Source: CALMEC01 sp963777565 (GTDB lineage: Bacteria; Actinomycetota; Thermoleophilia; Miltoncostaeales; Miltoncostaeaceae). From it: 64,000 bases of DNA. Of the stretch, positions 1 to 9,807 are shown in pieces. The stretch spans positions 1 through 64,000 of the forward strand of contig CAVZQZ010000006.1 of assembly GCA_963777565.1 (NCBI GenBank). The letters are read 5' to 3'. Each line of letters begins with the position of its first letter. The first letter of the stretch is position 1. Under the pieces are notes generated by a model. It had not been told where the DNA came from. It worked only from the letters and a program-made list of their open reading frames with translations, and made no database searches. The position numbers and the translations under genes were made by a program.

Positions 1-1643
1 GCTGCTCGTCGAGCACGTCGGAGTCGACCTCGGTGAGGAGGAGATCGCGTTGCTCACCGAGCGCACCGAGGGGTGGCCGGCAGCGCTCGTTCTCGCCGGC
101 CTGTGGCTTCGGAGCGTCGACGATCCCGATCGCGCGGTTCGGGAGTTCGGCGGCACGCACCGCTTCGTCGCCGAATACCTGAGCACCGAGGTCTTTGCGT
201 CGCTCGAGGATGACCTCCGTTCGTTTCTTCAGGAGATCGCGGTGCTGGGCCGCTTCACCGCCGAGCTTTCGCGGACGTGCTCGATCGCTCCGACGCGGCG
301 TCGTTGTTGGCCCAGCTCGAGCACTCGAACCTGTTCCTGCAACGGCTGGAGCGAGGTGGCTGGCTACGGGTCCACTCGCTCGTCGCCGAGTTCGCAGTCG
401 CTCGCCTCGCCTCGGTCGAGCCTGGCGCGGCTGCGCGGATCCACGAGAAGGCCGCCGCCTGGTTTACAGGTTGCGGGGGTTGGCGGTCGAGGCGATCGAG
501 CACGCGGCTGCGGCGGGCGACCACGAGACCGTCGCGGAGCTCCTCGACGAGTATCACCTGCTCCTCATCCGAAGCGGAGCGACGCGCACTCTCCTCCTTT
601 GGCTTCGCACGCTGCCCGACGACCAGGTCGCGAACCCATCCGGAGCTCGCAGCCGCCGCGGCGACGGCCGCCATGCTCGTCGGTCACAGCACGATCGAGC
701 AGCGCCGCTTCCTGCACCTGGCCGAGACCGCACTGGCCACGAGCCCGAGCGTCTACGCGGATGTCGCGGTACACATGGTGCGCGCGGTCACGATCGACGC
801 CGGTGTCGGCCAGGCGGTGCTCGACGGCCGCCACGCCGTGGAGCTCGCTCGCGAGGGTGCAGACGAGCTCCTCACCGCCGCTTTGACCGGCTACGCGCGC
901 GCCCTCTATTTCGCGAACAGCCTGGATGAGGCGTGGGAGACTGCGCTGCGCGTCCTCGAGCATCCCGATGCCGAGGTCGCCGGCCGAGCCACGCGATCGC
1001 CCGCTCGACGCTCGCGCTCATCGCAGTCGAGAAAGGATTGCGTACCGCCGCCCGGGGCCACGCCGAGAAGGCGAAGGCGATCGTCGGCGGAATCGACCAG
1101 CCGAAGCTGGCTCGGCGCCAACGCGGCGGTCTCGCTCGGCGCCGTGCTGGCGAGCGAGGGCAAACTCGTGGCCGCCGAGCAGGAGCTCACCTACGCGGAG
1201 CACTTCTTCAGAGACGAGGTGGCGACCGTCCACCACGCCTGGGTGCTCCTCCTGCTCGCCAGTGTCCGTGGACGGCGCGGACGCCTGGACGAGGCCGAAG
1301 CGACGATGCACGAGGCAGCGGAGGCGCTGGCCGAGCTCGGGGACGCGGGGACAGCCTGCCACGCTGGCCGACGGGGTCGCGGTCGAGCTCGAGGCAGCGA
1401 GGGCACGCGCAGAGAGCGGGGAACTCCTCGAACCACCGACCGAGGCCGAGCTCGCGGTGCTCCGGCTGCTCGCCACCGACCTGTCGATTCGGCAGATCGC
1501 CGAGCGCCTGTTCTCTCGCCCAACACGATCCGGACCCACATCCGGGCGCTCTACCGCAAGCTCGGGGCCAACGCCCATTGCCGGAGGCGATCGCGCGCGC
1601 GACGGCGCTCGGCCTGTTCGACCAAGAGCAGTCACCAGGGTGA
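1..1643 (+). pseudogene. MalT/LuxR-family transcriptional regulator, 5'-partial and multiply frameshifted
   Basis: This is the C-terminal two thirds of a large ATP-dependent LuxR regulator (MalT/LAL type); the N-terminal ATPase part lies off the left edge. Piecing frames together gives the NB-ARC tail (TERTEGWPAALVLAGLWLR, nt 53-109), a helical repeat region, and a C-terminal LuxR helix-turn-helix near nt 1440-1630 (TEAELAVLRLLA, SIRQIAERL, SPNTIRTHIRALYRKLG). The reading frame changes about eight times, near 275, 475, 640, 985, 1110, 1360, 1520 and 1580, and each piece is clearly homologous in its own frame. Either the gene is decayed or, more likely given the same pattern in sufB, the sequence has uncorrected indels. 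The gene ends at a TGA at 1643. The ligand and targets cannot be told. Confidence 0.75.
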
Positions 1644-1692
1644 TCGTCGCGCACCCGGTGTGACGGCCAGACGACCGTGCCATGCTCGGCAC

Positions 1693-1911
1693 ATGCCCAC
1701 TCGCCACTATCGGCTGGTCGTCGAAGGCGGGCTCAGCGACAGCCTCGGGGTCGTCTTCGAGGGCATGACCCTCACGTGCGAGGACGGCAACACAGTGCTC
1801 GCCGGGCCGGTCCGCGACCAGTCCGAGCTCCATGGTCTCCTCCAACACGTATCGGCCCTGGGGCTGACGCTCCTCGAGGCAAGGGCCGTCGAGGCGGGAG
1901 CGAGGCGCTGA
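1693..1911 (+). CDS. Small conserved hypothetical protein (72 aa) downstream of LuxR regulator
   Basis: A 72-residue protein starting at ATG 1693, about 50 nt after the regulator. It begins MPTRHYRLVVEGGLSD and contains the segments FEGMTL, GPVRDQSELHGLLQH and LGLTLLEA. The alternation of beta-like and amphipathic helical segments looks like a small alpha/beta fold. I have the impression that similar 70-residue proteins commonly follow LuxR-type regulators in actinobacteria, but I cannot name a domain. No signal peptide or membrane segment is present. The frame is intact and codon bias matches the neighbours, so it is likely real. Function unknown. Confidence 0.6.
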   Translation: MPTRHYRLVVEGGLSDSLGVVFEGMTLTCEDGNTVLAGPVRDQSELHGLLQHVSALGLTLLEARAVEAGARR

Positions 1912-1926
1912 GGGCGAAGCGCCCCG

Positions 1927-2875
1927 ATGAGCGAGCCCGCAGACAGGAACTACGCCGGCCCTCGGGAGCCTGACGCACCCGCGAGCTGGGGACTCGCGGA
2001 TCGCGTGCGCGAGACGATTGCCACCGGGACCGAGAGAGCGAGGAGTGCCGCCGAGCAGCACGCGTCGGTTGCCGTTTCCTTCCGGGCCATGGAGCGGAAC
2101 CGAGGCGTCGCCGCGAGCGTCCTCGCCGGCGGCGTCGCCTACCGCTTGTTGCTGTGGCTGCTGCCGTTCGGGCTCATCGTCGGGGGCGTGCTCGGTCTGG
2201 GGGACGCCAGCGACGTGCAGGACGCGGTCGCGACCGGGGGGCTTCCCGGCGCTGTTGTGGACGCGATCGGAGACGTTGCGCGCGCCGCCGACTCCAACTC
2301 CTGGTGGCTCCTGCTCACCGGCGTGCCGCTGCTGCTTTGGGAGGGGTACACCGGAGCGCGCGCCCTCCAGCTCATCCATTCGCTCGTCTGGGACGAGCCC
2401 CCGCCGCGCATCCGGCCGCTGCAGAGCTCGCTCGTGTTCTCCGGAGGCATGTGCGTGTTCGTCGCCGCTGTCTCGCTCACCTGGTGGGTGCGCGATTGGA
2501 CGCAGCTCGAGCAGCTCGGCGTCCTGGTGCTCATGGTCGGCCCGCTGGCCGGGCTGTGGCTCGCAGTCTCCCTCCGCCTTCCCCACGGATCCGCCGGCTG
2601 GACGGAGCTCACTGCCCGGCGCCTTCCTCGTCGCGATCGGCTTCCAGGTGACCCATGGCCTCGTCGTCTACCTCCTGGGGCCGAAGCTCGAGACGTCGAC
2701 GTCGCTCTACGGCGCCCTCGGGGTGGTTGCGACTGTGCTCTTCTTCATGTGGGTCGTCGGGCGCATCGTCGTCACCGCGCCGATCCTCGACAGCGCCCTC
2801 CACGACGAGGTCGGCGGAAGACACCGAGATGATCAAGGCGAGCCGGTGCGCTCGTGTGCCACCCTCGGTGGGTAA
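1927..2875 (+). CDS. YihY/BrkB-family inner membrane protein, one frameshift
   Basis: A multi-pass membrane protein of the YihY (UPF0761, formerly 'RNase BN') family; its molecular role is not established. ATG at 1927. A cytoplasmic N-terminus of about 60 residues (ASVAVSFRAMERNRGVAAS) is followed by hydrophobic segments near nt 2130-2200, 2305-2345, 2440-2490, 2520-2580, 2620-2680 and 2715-2800. The family pattern AGGVAYRLLLWLLP (nt 2125-2166) is clear. The frame breaks near 2610: upstream reads WTELTAR, downstream LPGAFLVAIGFQVTHG and VVATVLFFMWVVGRI. One missing base would join them. The reconstructed length (~315 aa) fits the family. It lies 15 nt after the small gene upstream. Confidence 0.75.
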
Positions 2876-3075
2876 GCGAAGCGGGAGTCAGGTCAGTTGC
2901 AGGTTTGTTCACGAACCAGGTCGAGTAGTCGCTCGTGGTGCGAAGCGCCGACGGTAGGGCCACTTCGTCAACGAGCACCTGGTCGAGCCGCGGGAGATCG
3001 GGCCTCTAGGTGGCGCTTCGGCTGCGCAGCGAGCACGGCTCGTTCGGAAGCACTCGGCGCGTAAGGAGGAAGGTG

Positions 3076-3690
3076 ATGACAATCGATAGCACCGAGTCAG
3101 ACACGCCGGTCGAGGCTCTCGAGATTGCGGTGATCGGGGCCGGCAACATCGGCCGCACGCTGGGAGCGAGGTGGGCGACTGCCGGCCATCAGGTCGTGTA
3201 CGGCGTCCGTTCGCCGGGGGCTCCCGATACGGCGTCGGTTCCGGATGCGGCCGCCCGTGCGGAGGTTGTGCTGCTGGCGGTCCCGGGAGCGGCCGCGAAG
3301 GAGGTGCTTGCCGCGCTTGGGACGGCGCTGGCGGGCAAGGTCGTGATCGACGCCAGCAACGATATCCAGAGCACGGGCAAGCTCCATGCCCTCGCCGAGC
3401 TCCCCGAGGCTGCCCATCCTGTGCGCGCCTTCAACACGCTCGGCTGGGAGAACTTCGCCGACCCCGACTTCGACGGGGTCGCAGCCGACCTCTTCTACGC
3501 CGCCGAGGAAGGCCATGCGCAGGAGGTCGCCGAGCGTCTGATCTCCGACGTGGGACTCCGGCCAGTCTGGCTCGGCGGGGTCGACGCCTTCGACCTCGTC
3601 GACTCCCTGACGCGGCTCTGGTTCACGCTCGCGTTCGAGCGCAAACTCGGCCGCAGGCTTGCGTTCAAAATGCTTGGCGGCGGCCACTGA
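3076..3690 (+). CDS. NADPH-dependent F420 reductase-like / NAD(P)-binding oxidoreductase
   Basis: A 204-residue Rossmann protein. ATG 3076 is chosen because a strong Shine-Dalgarno (AAGGAGGA, 3063-3070) sits at ideal spacing; an upstream in-frame start at 3010 lacks one. The dinucleotide-binding loop is near residues 17-25 (IAVIGAGNIGRTLG). AEVVLLAVPG and KVVIDASND follow, as in the Npd/F420-dependent NADP reductase and NADP-oxidoreductase (NAD_binding_10/F420_oxidored) group. The C-terminal AFNTLGWENFADP and GLRPVWLGG segments match the NADP reductase family found widely in actinobacteria. Whether the partner is F420 or another electron carrier cannot be read from sequence. The gene is intact and appears monocistronic. 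Confidence 0.8.
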   Translation: MTIDSTESDTPVEALEIAVIGAGNIGRTLGARWATAGHQVVYGVRSPGAPDTASVPDAAARAEVVLLAVPGAAAKEVLAALGTALAGKVVIDASNDIQSTGKLHALAELPEAAHPVRAFNTLGWENFADPDFDGVAADLFYAAEEGHAQEVAERLISDVGLRPVWLGGVDAFDLVDSLTRLWFTLAFERKLGRRLAFKMLGGGH

Positions 3691-3817
3691 GCCGCCACGG
3701 GACCAAGCCGCATCGTCGTGAACATCGCGATTGGGGTGGGAACTCTCCGCCGGATCAGCCCCTCGCGTGCGCGTGCGTGCGCGCGAGGGTAAGAAGGCAG
3801 GCGTTTGCGACGACCGG

Positions 3818-4135
3818 TCACGCGACCAGCTGTGCGGACAACGGGGGAGGCGCAGCCGTCGCCCGCCGACGGGCGACCCTGGCAGGCACGACGATTCGCT
3901 CGTCCCACGCCTCGACTTCGCGGATCTCGCCGCAGGGGATCACGATGTGGCCGGGTCGGTCCGCGCAGCGCAGGACGATGGCCTCGGCTTCCCCAAAGGC
4001 CGCGTCGGGCCACACCACGCTTTCGACGACGCCGACGTGTACGCCACGCTCGTCCTCGACGCGGTATCCCTCGGAATGGGCGATCAGATACTCGTCCGTC
4101 CAACACGACGTGTGCTCGGCAGTCGGAACGCTCAT
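3818..4135 (-). CDS. PRC-barrel-like small protein
   Basis: A 105-residue protein. The start at 4135 (MSVPTAEHT) is preceded by GGAGG at about 8 nt; a longer reading to 4171 lacks this signal. The sequence SEGYRVEDERGVHVGVVESV followed by GEAEAIVLRC and GHIVIPCGEIREVEAW has the beta-strand spacing of PRC-barrel domains (the fold of RimM and photosynthetic reaction-centre H subunits). These are common in actinobacteria as stand-alone stress or RNA-associated proteins. It is convergent with the oxidoreductase on its left (127-nt gap) and divergent from the HAD gene on its right. Specific function unknown. Confidence 0.6.
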   Translation of the reverse strand: MSVPTAEHTSCWTDEYLIAHSEGYRVEDERGVHVGVVESVVWPDAAFGEAEAIVLRCADRPGHIVIPCGEIREVEAWDERIVVPARVARRRATAAPPPLSAQLVA

Positions 4136-4347
4136 CCCAGCCTCCGTTCGCCGACAGCGTCGCCGATCCATCGACGACCGCCATCCGGGGTGCGGCTGAG
4201 AGGACGTGCGTAGAAGGCCGCAATTCGATCAGGGCAGGCGTCGATGTGGGTTGCGTTCCCCCTTGCGAGCATGAACTCGGTGAGCAGTCATGCGTCTCGA
4301 CCCTTGACGCCGTCCCGCCCCGGGTGACGCGAACGGCCGCCGCGGGC

Positions 4348-5313
4348 ATGCCGGACATCACCGCATCGAGGGCCAGGCGACGCGCGCTGCCCGGCGCCCC
4401 GCTGCCGGGCCTCGACCGACGGTTCGAGGCAATCGTGTTCGACTGGGACGGGACGGCAGTGGCCGACCGGGCTGCCGACGCGACCCGCCTGCGCACGCTC
4501 GTGGAGGAGCTGTCCGCCGAGGGTCTGCATCTGGCGGTCGTGACCGGCACACACGTCGACAACGTCGACGGGCAGCTCGGCGCGCGCCCGAGCGGCCCGG
4601 GACGTGTCTTGCTCAGCGTCAACCGAGGCTCGGAGGTGTTCGAGGCGCAGGAGGCTGGCTTGCGTCTGCTCTCTCGAAGAGGGGCGACGCCCGAGGAGGA
4701 CGCGGCGCTGGACGCAGCTGCCATGGCAACGGTCGCCGAGCTGGCTCGACGGGGGATCGACGCGACCGTCGTGTCGCAGCGGCTCAACCGCCGAAAGATC
4801 GACCTGATCCCGCTTTCCGAGTGGGCAGATCCGCCGAAGGCGCGAATCACCGAGCTTCTTGCGGCGGTTGAGACCAGGCTGCACGACCGAGGTCTCGAAG
4901 GGCTCGGCGACGCCGTCGAGATCGCGACCGCGGCGGCCCTCCAGGCCGGGCTCGTGGATGCGCGCGTGACGAGCGACGCGAAGCACGTCGAGATCGGCCT
5001 CACGGACAAGGCGGACGGGTCGCGATGGCTCTTCTGCGAGCTCTGGCGCAATGGGATAGCCTCGGGGCTCGTCCTCGTCGTCGGTGACGAGTTCGGCTCG
5101 CTTGGTGGGCTGCCGGGCAGCGACTCACACCTGCTCGTGCCCGCCGCCGCACGCGCGACGGTCGTCTCGGTTGGACGCGAGCCGACCGGCACACCGCCGG
5201 GGGTGCTGGCGGTGGGTGGAGGGCCACCCGCCTTCCTGGAGGTGGGGCCTGCCGCGCCGCGATCCAATTGTGTGAAAGCCGCGATGCCGATCCGCGGCGG
5301 CACCGATGTGTGA
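4348..5313 (+). CDS. HAD-superfamily phosphatase-like protein
   Basis: A cytoplasmic HAD protein of about 320 residues. Motif I is FDWDGTAVADR (nt 4438-4470), with the nucleophile Asp followed by Asp two residues on. VVTGTHVDN is the motif II region, RRKIDLIP follows, and VVGDEFGSLGGLPGSDS (about nt 5080-5130) supplies the acidic motif IV. From memory, very similar segments form the HAD part of large actinobacterial fusion proteins with a GH65-type phosphorylase domain; no such domain follows here, so this is either a stand-alone version or a truncated one. The last ~20 residues (after AFLEV, nt ~5245) look out of frame; an alternative frame ends at 5275. ATG 4348 is used; a GTG at 4324 is also possible. 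Substrate unknown. Confidence 0.6.
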   Translation: MPDITASRARRRALPGAPLPGLDRRFEAIVFDWDGTAVADRAADATRLRTLVEELSAEGLHLAVVTGTHVDNVDGQLGARPSGPGRVLLSVNRGSEVFEAQEAGLRLLSRRGATPEEDAALDAAAMATVAELARRGIDATVVSQRLNRRKIDLIPLSEWADPPKARITELLAAVETRLHDRGLEGLGDAVEIATAAALQAGLVDARVTSDAKHVEIGLTDKADGSRWLFCELWRNGIASGLVLVVGDEFGSLGGLPGSDSHLLVPAAARATVVSVGREPTGTPPGVLAVGGGPPAFLEVGPAAPRSNCVKAAMPIRGGTDV

Positions 5314-5407
5314 CCTTTCCGAGACCGCCACTCTCGAGGTACGCCGCTGACATTCGAGCGCATGAGGTCCGATCTGTAGCCGCGCTCCGCTCAGCGACCC
5401 ACAGGGG

Positions 5408-8202
5408 GTGGCTCTGCTGCTGGATACGCCGAGCATCGTCGATGACCCACGCGAAGCAGTCGAGCTGTTGTTGCGTGAGTTGCGGGCGCGTCCGGATGGG
5501 CTTTCGAGCCGCGAGGCGGAGCGCCGCCTCGTCGCCTACGGGCGCAACGAGATCGTCCGGCGCGGCGGCGTCCGCTGGCCGCGGCAGCTGGCGAAGCAGT
5601 TCACCCACCCGTTGGCGCTTCTGCTTTGGCTCGCGGCCGGTCTGGCCTTCGTCGGTGGTACGCCTGTACTCGGCGCCGCGATCTTGGCGGTGATTGCCTC
5701 AACGCCGTGTTCGCATTCGCGCAGGAGCGCCAGGCCGAGCGTGCGATCGAGGCCTTGCGGCGCTTCCTGCCGCCGCAGGCGCTGGTGCTCAGGGACGGGC
5801 AGCGGGCGATGGTCGATGCGGGCACGCTTGTCCCCGGCGACGTGCTGCTGCTCTCGGAGGGTGACCGGATCTCGGCGGACGGACGGCTGCTCGAGGGGGC
5901 GCTTGACGTCGATCTCTCGACGCTGACCGGGGAGTCGCAGCCGGTCTACCGTTCGGCCGAGCTGCGTGACACGACCGGGCCGTTGATCGAGGCGCGCGAT
6001 CTCGTGTTCAGCGGCTCGTCCTGTGTCGGCGGCGAAGCGAGCGCGCTCGTCGTCAGGACGGGAATGCAGACGGAGCTGGGCCGGATCGCGGCCCTGACGG
6101 AGCGGGTCGAGACCGAACTGAGCCCGCTCGAGCGCCAGGTGCGCCGCGTGGCGTGGCTGATCGCTCTGGTCGCTGTGCTTGTCGGACTGGCGTTCCTTCC
6201 GATCGGCTGGCTCGTTGCCGGCCTGCCGCTCCAGGACGCCTTCAACTTCGCGATCGGCCTGATCGTCGCCAACGTTCCCGAGGGGCTGTTGCCGACGATC
6301 ACGCTGGCGCTCGCCGTCGGGGTGGCGATGCTGGCCCGTCGTGGCGCCCTCGTCAAGCGGCTGAGCGCGGTCGAGACGCTCGGCTCGGCTGACGTCATCT
6401 GCACTGACAAGACCGGCACGCTGACGGAGAACCGGATGCGGGCGGTCAAACTCTGGACGCCGCTGGGAGAACTCGACCTCGAGGGCGACGGCAACCTCGC
6501 GGCGGCCGCGGCCGAGAACCCGGTGTTGGCGCTGCTCGGCCGTGCGGCCGCCTCGTGCAGCAGCGCCGAGGTCGATCCCGCCCGACAGAGCAAGTCGCGT
6601 GGGGAAGCGACCGAGATCGGGATCCTCGAGGCCGCCCGCGAGATCGGCATCGACGTCGCATCACGGCGCCGGGAGCGCCGGCGGCAGAAGCTGTATCGCT
6701 TCGACCCGACGCTGCGGCTGATGTCCACGGTCGACGCGCGCGAGGACGGAACGCTCACCGTGCACGCGAAGGGCGCGCCGGAAGAGATTCTCCGCCGCGC
6801 CACGCGCATCGGCGGCCTCGACAACCACCGGCCGCTCGAGGAGAGCGATCGGCGCGAGGTGCTGGCGGTGTTCGAGCGGTACGCGTCGCAGGGGTTGCGC
6901 GTGCTCGCGGTTGCCCGACGGCGCCTGCCCGACGGCGCCGAGCCCCCGGCTCGTCGAGAGGATGCCGAGGCCGAGCTTTGCCTGCTCGGCTTGGTGGCGC
7001 TCTTCGACCCGCCGCGCGAAGAGGTAGCCGACGCCGTCGCCCGCTGCCACGCGGCGGGGATTCGCATCATCGTCGTCACGGGAGACTACGGGCCGACGGC
7101 GGCGGAGATCGCACGCCGGGTCGGCATCGCCCGCGACGGCGGCCAGGTCGTGACCGGCGCCGAGCTGGAGGCGCTGAGCGAGCCCGAGCTGGACGAACTG
7201 CTCCGCGAAGGCAAGGAGCTGATCTTCGCCCGCAGCTCGCCAGAGGCGAAGCTGCGGATCGCCGACGCGCTCCGCGCGGAGGCGCACACCGTGGCCATGA
7301 CCGGAGACGGCGTGAACGACGCGCCCGCGCTCCGACGCGCCGACATCGGCATCGCCATGGGCCTGACCGGCACCGAAGTCGCTCGCGAGGCGGCGACGAT
7401 GGTGCTCACCGACGACAACTTCGCCACGATCGTCGCAGCAGTCGAGGCAGGACGTCAGGTCTTCGACAACATCCGCAAGTTCATCCTCTACATCTTCGCG
7501 CACGCCACGCCCGAAGTCGTTCCCTTCCTCCTCTTCGCCCTCTCCGGCGGTCGGATCCCGCTACCGCTCACGGTCCTGCAGATCCTCGCCATCGACCTCG
7601 GCACTGAAATCCTGCCCGCGCTCGCCCTCGGACGCGAGCCCGCCGAGCCGGGCTTGATGGACCGGCCGCCGCGCGCCCGCGGCGACGGTGTGATCGACCG
7701 CTCGCTGCTGTACCGCGCCTGGGTCTTCCTCGGCCTGATCGAAGCCACACTCGTGCTCGGCGGCTTCTTCTTCGTCCTCCTCCGAGCCGGCTGGAGCCCC
7801 GGCGACAACGTCTCGAGCGGCGACCCCCTCCACAACGCCTACCTGCAGGCGACCACGATGACCTTTGCCGGCATCGTCGCCTGCCAGATCGGAACCGCGG
7901 TCGCCGCTCGGACCGAAAGGACGTCATTACGCTCGGTCGGGTTCTTCACGAACCGTCTGCTGCTCTGGGGCATCGCCTCGGAGATCGCCTTCACCGCGCT
8001 CCTCATCTACGCGCCGCCGTTGCAGAGGGCGTTCGGCACCGCCTCGCTCGGCATCACCGAAATCGCCTTCCTGCTTCCCTTCCCCCTGATCGTCTGGGGC
8101 GCCGACGAGCTCAGACGCTGGCTGCGGCGACGGCGGGCCCGTCCGACCCACGGCGTAGGGCCCTGGAAGATGTGCTCGGGACTCCTGACCAACGGTGGGT
8201 GA
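5408..8202 (+). CDS. P-type cation-transporting ATPase (P2-like), one frameshift
   Basis: A membrane ion pump of about 930 residues driven by aspartyl phosphorylation. It starts at GTG 5408 with an N-terminal cation-ATPase domain (REAERRLVAYGRNEI). Further along come the TGES actuator loop (LSTLTGESQP, nt ~5918-5941), M4 VANVPEGLLPTITLAL, the phosphorylation site DKTGT (6406-6420), KGAPE nucleotide binding (nt ~6769), TGD (nt ~7078), and the hinge MTGDGVNDAPALRRADIG (nt ~7297). Six C-terminal helices complete it. The frame breaks near 5697: AAILAVI continues as LNAVFAFAQERQAER in another frame, repaired by one added base. The M4 sequence resembles type IIC (Na,K-ATPase-like) more than bacterial Ca or Mg pumps, but the ion is not certain. 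Confidence 0.88.
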
Positions 8203-8756
8203 CTGACTTGCGATCCGCCCGGTATCCGGGAACTCGGATGCCCCTGTTTGACCTTGGTCACCGTCTCGAGCACCCTCCGGCCAGAGTTCGCCGACTCCAC
8301 GCGGCATCCCAGCAGGGTTGACGGGCCCGCGAAGACGCCGAGTTCGCCATCGCAGGCGAGACCACCTGCTTACTTGCAAGGCTTTCTGAAGCCCTTTGAC
8401 GGACTCGAACCGTCACCCCCCTCCTTACCATGTGCTCGCGAGCATCGCGCCTAGTTGCTGTTGATGGTGAAGCATCTGCAAATAGACCATCGAGGGGGCA
8501 GCGTTCGCTCGCGCACCTCGTACGTCACGAGGGCCGACGCCGACCTCAGGGCGCCGTGTGGCTGCCGCCGGTCTGAGTGATGTATGCCTTGAGCGTGGCC
8601 AGGCAGCTCCCGTCGAGGAATTGCTGGACGGTGCAGTTCACCCTTACGGCCCTTGGCGAGCGGGTCTGCGCCGCGGAGGTGGAGCGGCTCTCGAAGCTGA
8701 GCCTCGCGTGAAGGTGGGAGAGTTGGCGTCCGAGTCGCGTAAGGGTCAGGAGGCCT
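8203..8756. other. Gene-poor stretch containing a tRNA 3'-half remnant
   Basis: No convincing coding sequence is seen in these 554 bases. The only interpretable element is the tRNA-Thr(GGT)-like 3' half on the minus strand (listed separately). A ribosome-binding-like AGGAGG (8750-8755 region) belongs to the following gene. The rest is ordinary high-GC sequence, possibly the scar of a lost integrated element. Confidence 0.5.
8390..8431 (-). repeat. tRNA-Thr(GGT) 3'-half fragment, probable attachment-site remnant
   Basis: Read on the minus strand, this contains the anticodon loop ATGGTAA (8431-8425, anticodon GGT), a plausible 3' anticodon stem, and a perfect five-pair T-arm GACGG/CCGTC around TTCGAGT (8414-8398). 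An acceptor 3' strand AAAGGGC with discriminator T follows (8397-8390). No D-arm or matching 5' acceptor strand (GCCCTTT) is found upstream, so it is not a complete tRNA. A 3' half beginning at the anticodon loop is the usual footprint left by tyrosine-recombinase integration into a tRNA gene. No integrase remains beside it. Confidence 0.6.
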
Positions 8757-9482
8757 ATGCCCGCCCCACCTTCGGAACCGACGCCCGCGGAGCTCGGCGC
8801 TCTCCAGGCGCTGCTCGACTGGAGCACGCGCACCGCGACGCCGACGGTCGCCGACTCGGTCGCCTACCCCGCGCGCCAGATGTCCGCGGCCGAGTTCGTC
8901 GAGTTCTGGCGGAGCGTCCGGCTGGTCGCGATGGCGACGGTGGGGCCGGCTGGCCAGCCGCATATCGCCCCAGTCCACGCCGAGCTCGCCGGGACGATGC
9001 TCCGACTCCGCATCTACGAGGACGCCGTCCGGCGGCAGGACCTCGCCGCCAACCCGCGCGTGGCCTTCACGACCTGGCGGGCTGACGGCTCCGTCGCGAT
9101 CCTCTACGGCCGAGCGCGCGAGGTGCCAGGCAGCCTGCGGGGGGCACGGCCGGGCCAAAGCGGCCGGCCTCGGCGGGTCGTGACAGTCGAGGTGCAGCTC
9201 ACGCGCATCTACGCGATGCGCGCGCCTGCGCGGCAGGAGAACGTGACTGCCCAGGCGTGGATCCGACTCAGCGACCCTGCACTGGTCGCCGACCTCCGCG
9301 AGTTTTTCCGAGAGTGGGGCTGCATTACCACCGAGGCCAGCGGGGACACGATCCAGGTGCTGCTTCCTGGCGCCCCAAGCGAACGACAGGCGGAGCTCGA
9401 GATTCGAACCTGCCTCGGTGCCTGGCTGTCGACGCATCCGGGCGTCGAAGCCGAGATCATCGCGTCTGAGCTACGGAACTGA
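8757..9482 (+). CDS. Pyridoxamine 5'-phosphate oxidase-like flavin-binding protein
   Basis: A 241-residue protein with a good RBS (AGGAGG just before ATG 8757). Residues ~45-130 form a split-barrel flavin-binding domain: FVEFWRSVRLVAMATVGPAG, QPHIAPVHAELAG and KNPRVAF-like NPRVAFTTWR. These proteins bind FMN or F420 and reduce or oxidise small substrates. The last ~70 residues (DPALVADLREFFREWGC to ELRN) form a separate alpha/beta extension not typical of simple PNPOx proteins. The segment between the two (PGSLRGARPGQSGRPRR) looks linker-like. Substrate unknown. It is isolated, with no operon partner. Confidence 0.7.
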   Translation: MPAPPSEPTPAELGALQALLDWSTRTATPTVADSVAYPARQMSAAEFVEFWRSVRLVAMATVGPAGQPHIAPVHAELAGTMLRLRIYEDAVRRQDLAANPRVAFTTWRADGSVAILYGRAREVPGSLRGARPGQSGRPRRVVTVEVQLTRIYAMRAPARQENVTAQAWIRLSDPALVADLREFFREWGCITTEASGDTIQVLLPGAPSERQAELEIRTCLGAWLSTHPGVEAEIIASELRN

Positions 9483-9807
9483 ATCCATCCTGCGCAAATC
9501 ATGCCAGGGCGCAGAGAGATCCGGAGCCTGTCGCCGGCTTCAGGAGGCCATCCTTGCCCCAGCGATCGCAGCAGCGTTGCGGAGCCTGCTCGGGGCGCCT
9601 GTTGGATTGGACATTCGCGGTACAGGCGCAATCCAAGGCACCTAAAACGGCCGGGAGGCGTGATCGGCTGCAAGTCGAGGTGGCGAAGCCCATCGTCGGC
9701 GCGGGTGGGCGACAAGGAACAGCTATTGAGCGTCTCAGTCCCGGGAACGACGACCGAATCGACCTCCGTAGCGAACTTGCGGATGTGTCTTCGGTTCCCA
9801 AGGGCTT
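9483..9807. other. Intergenic stretch, convergent genes
   Basis: These 325 bases lie between the stop of the oxidase-like gene and the stop of the Mrp/ApbC gene on the other strand. I see no open frame with protein-like composition and no clear hairpin with a T-run. Several short frames exist on both strands but none carries a start signal or recognisable motif. Confidence 0.4.

Noticed and set aside
1018..2586. A 522-codon minus-strand frame
   Set aside because: Spans the LuxR and YihY genes on the other strand; composition is the mirror of those genes.
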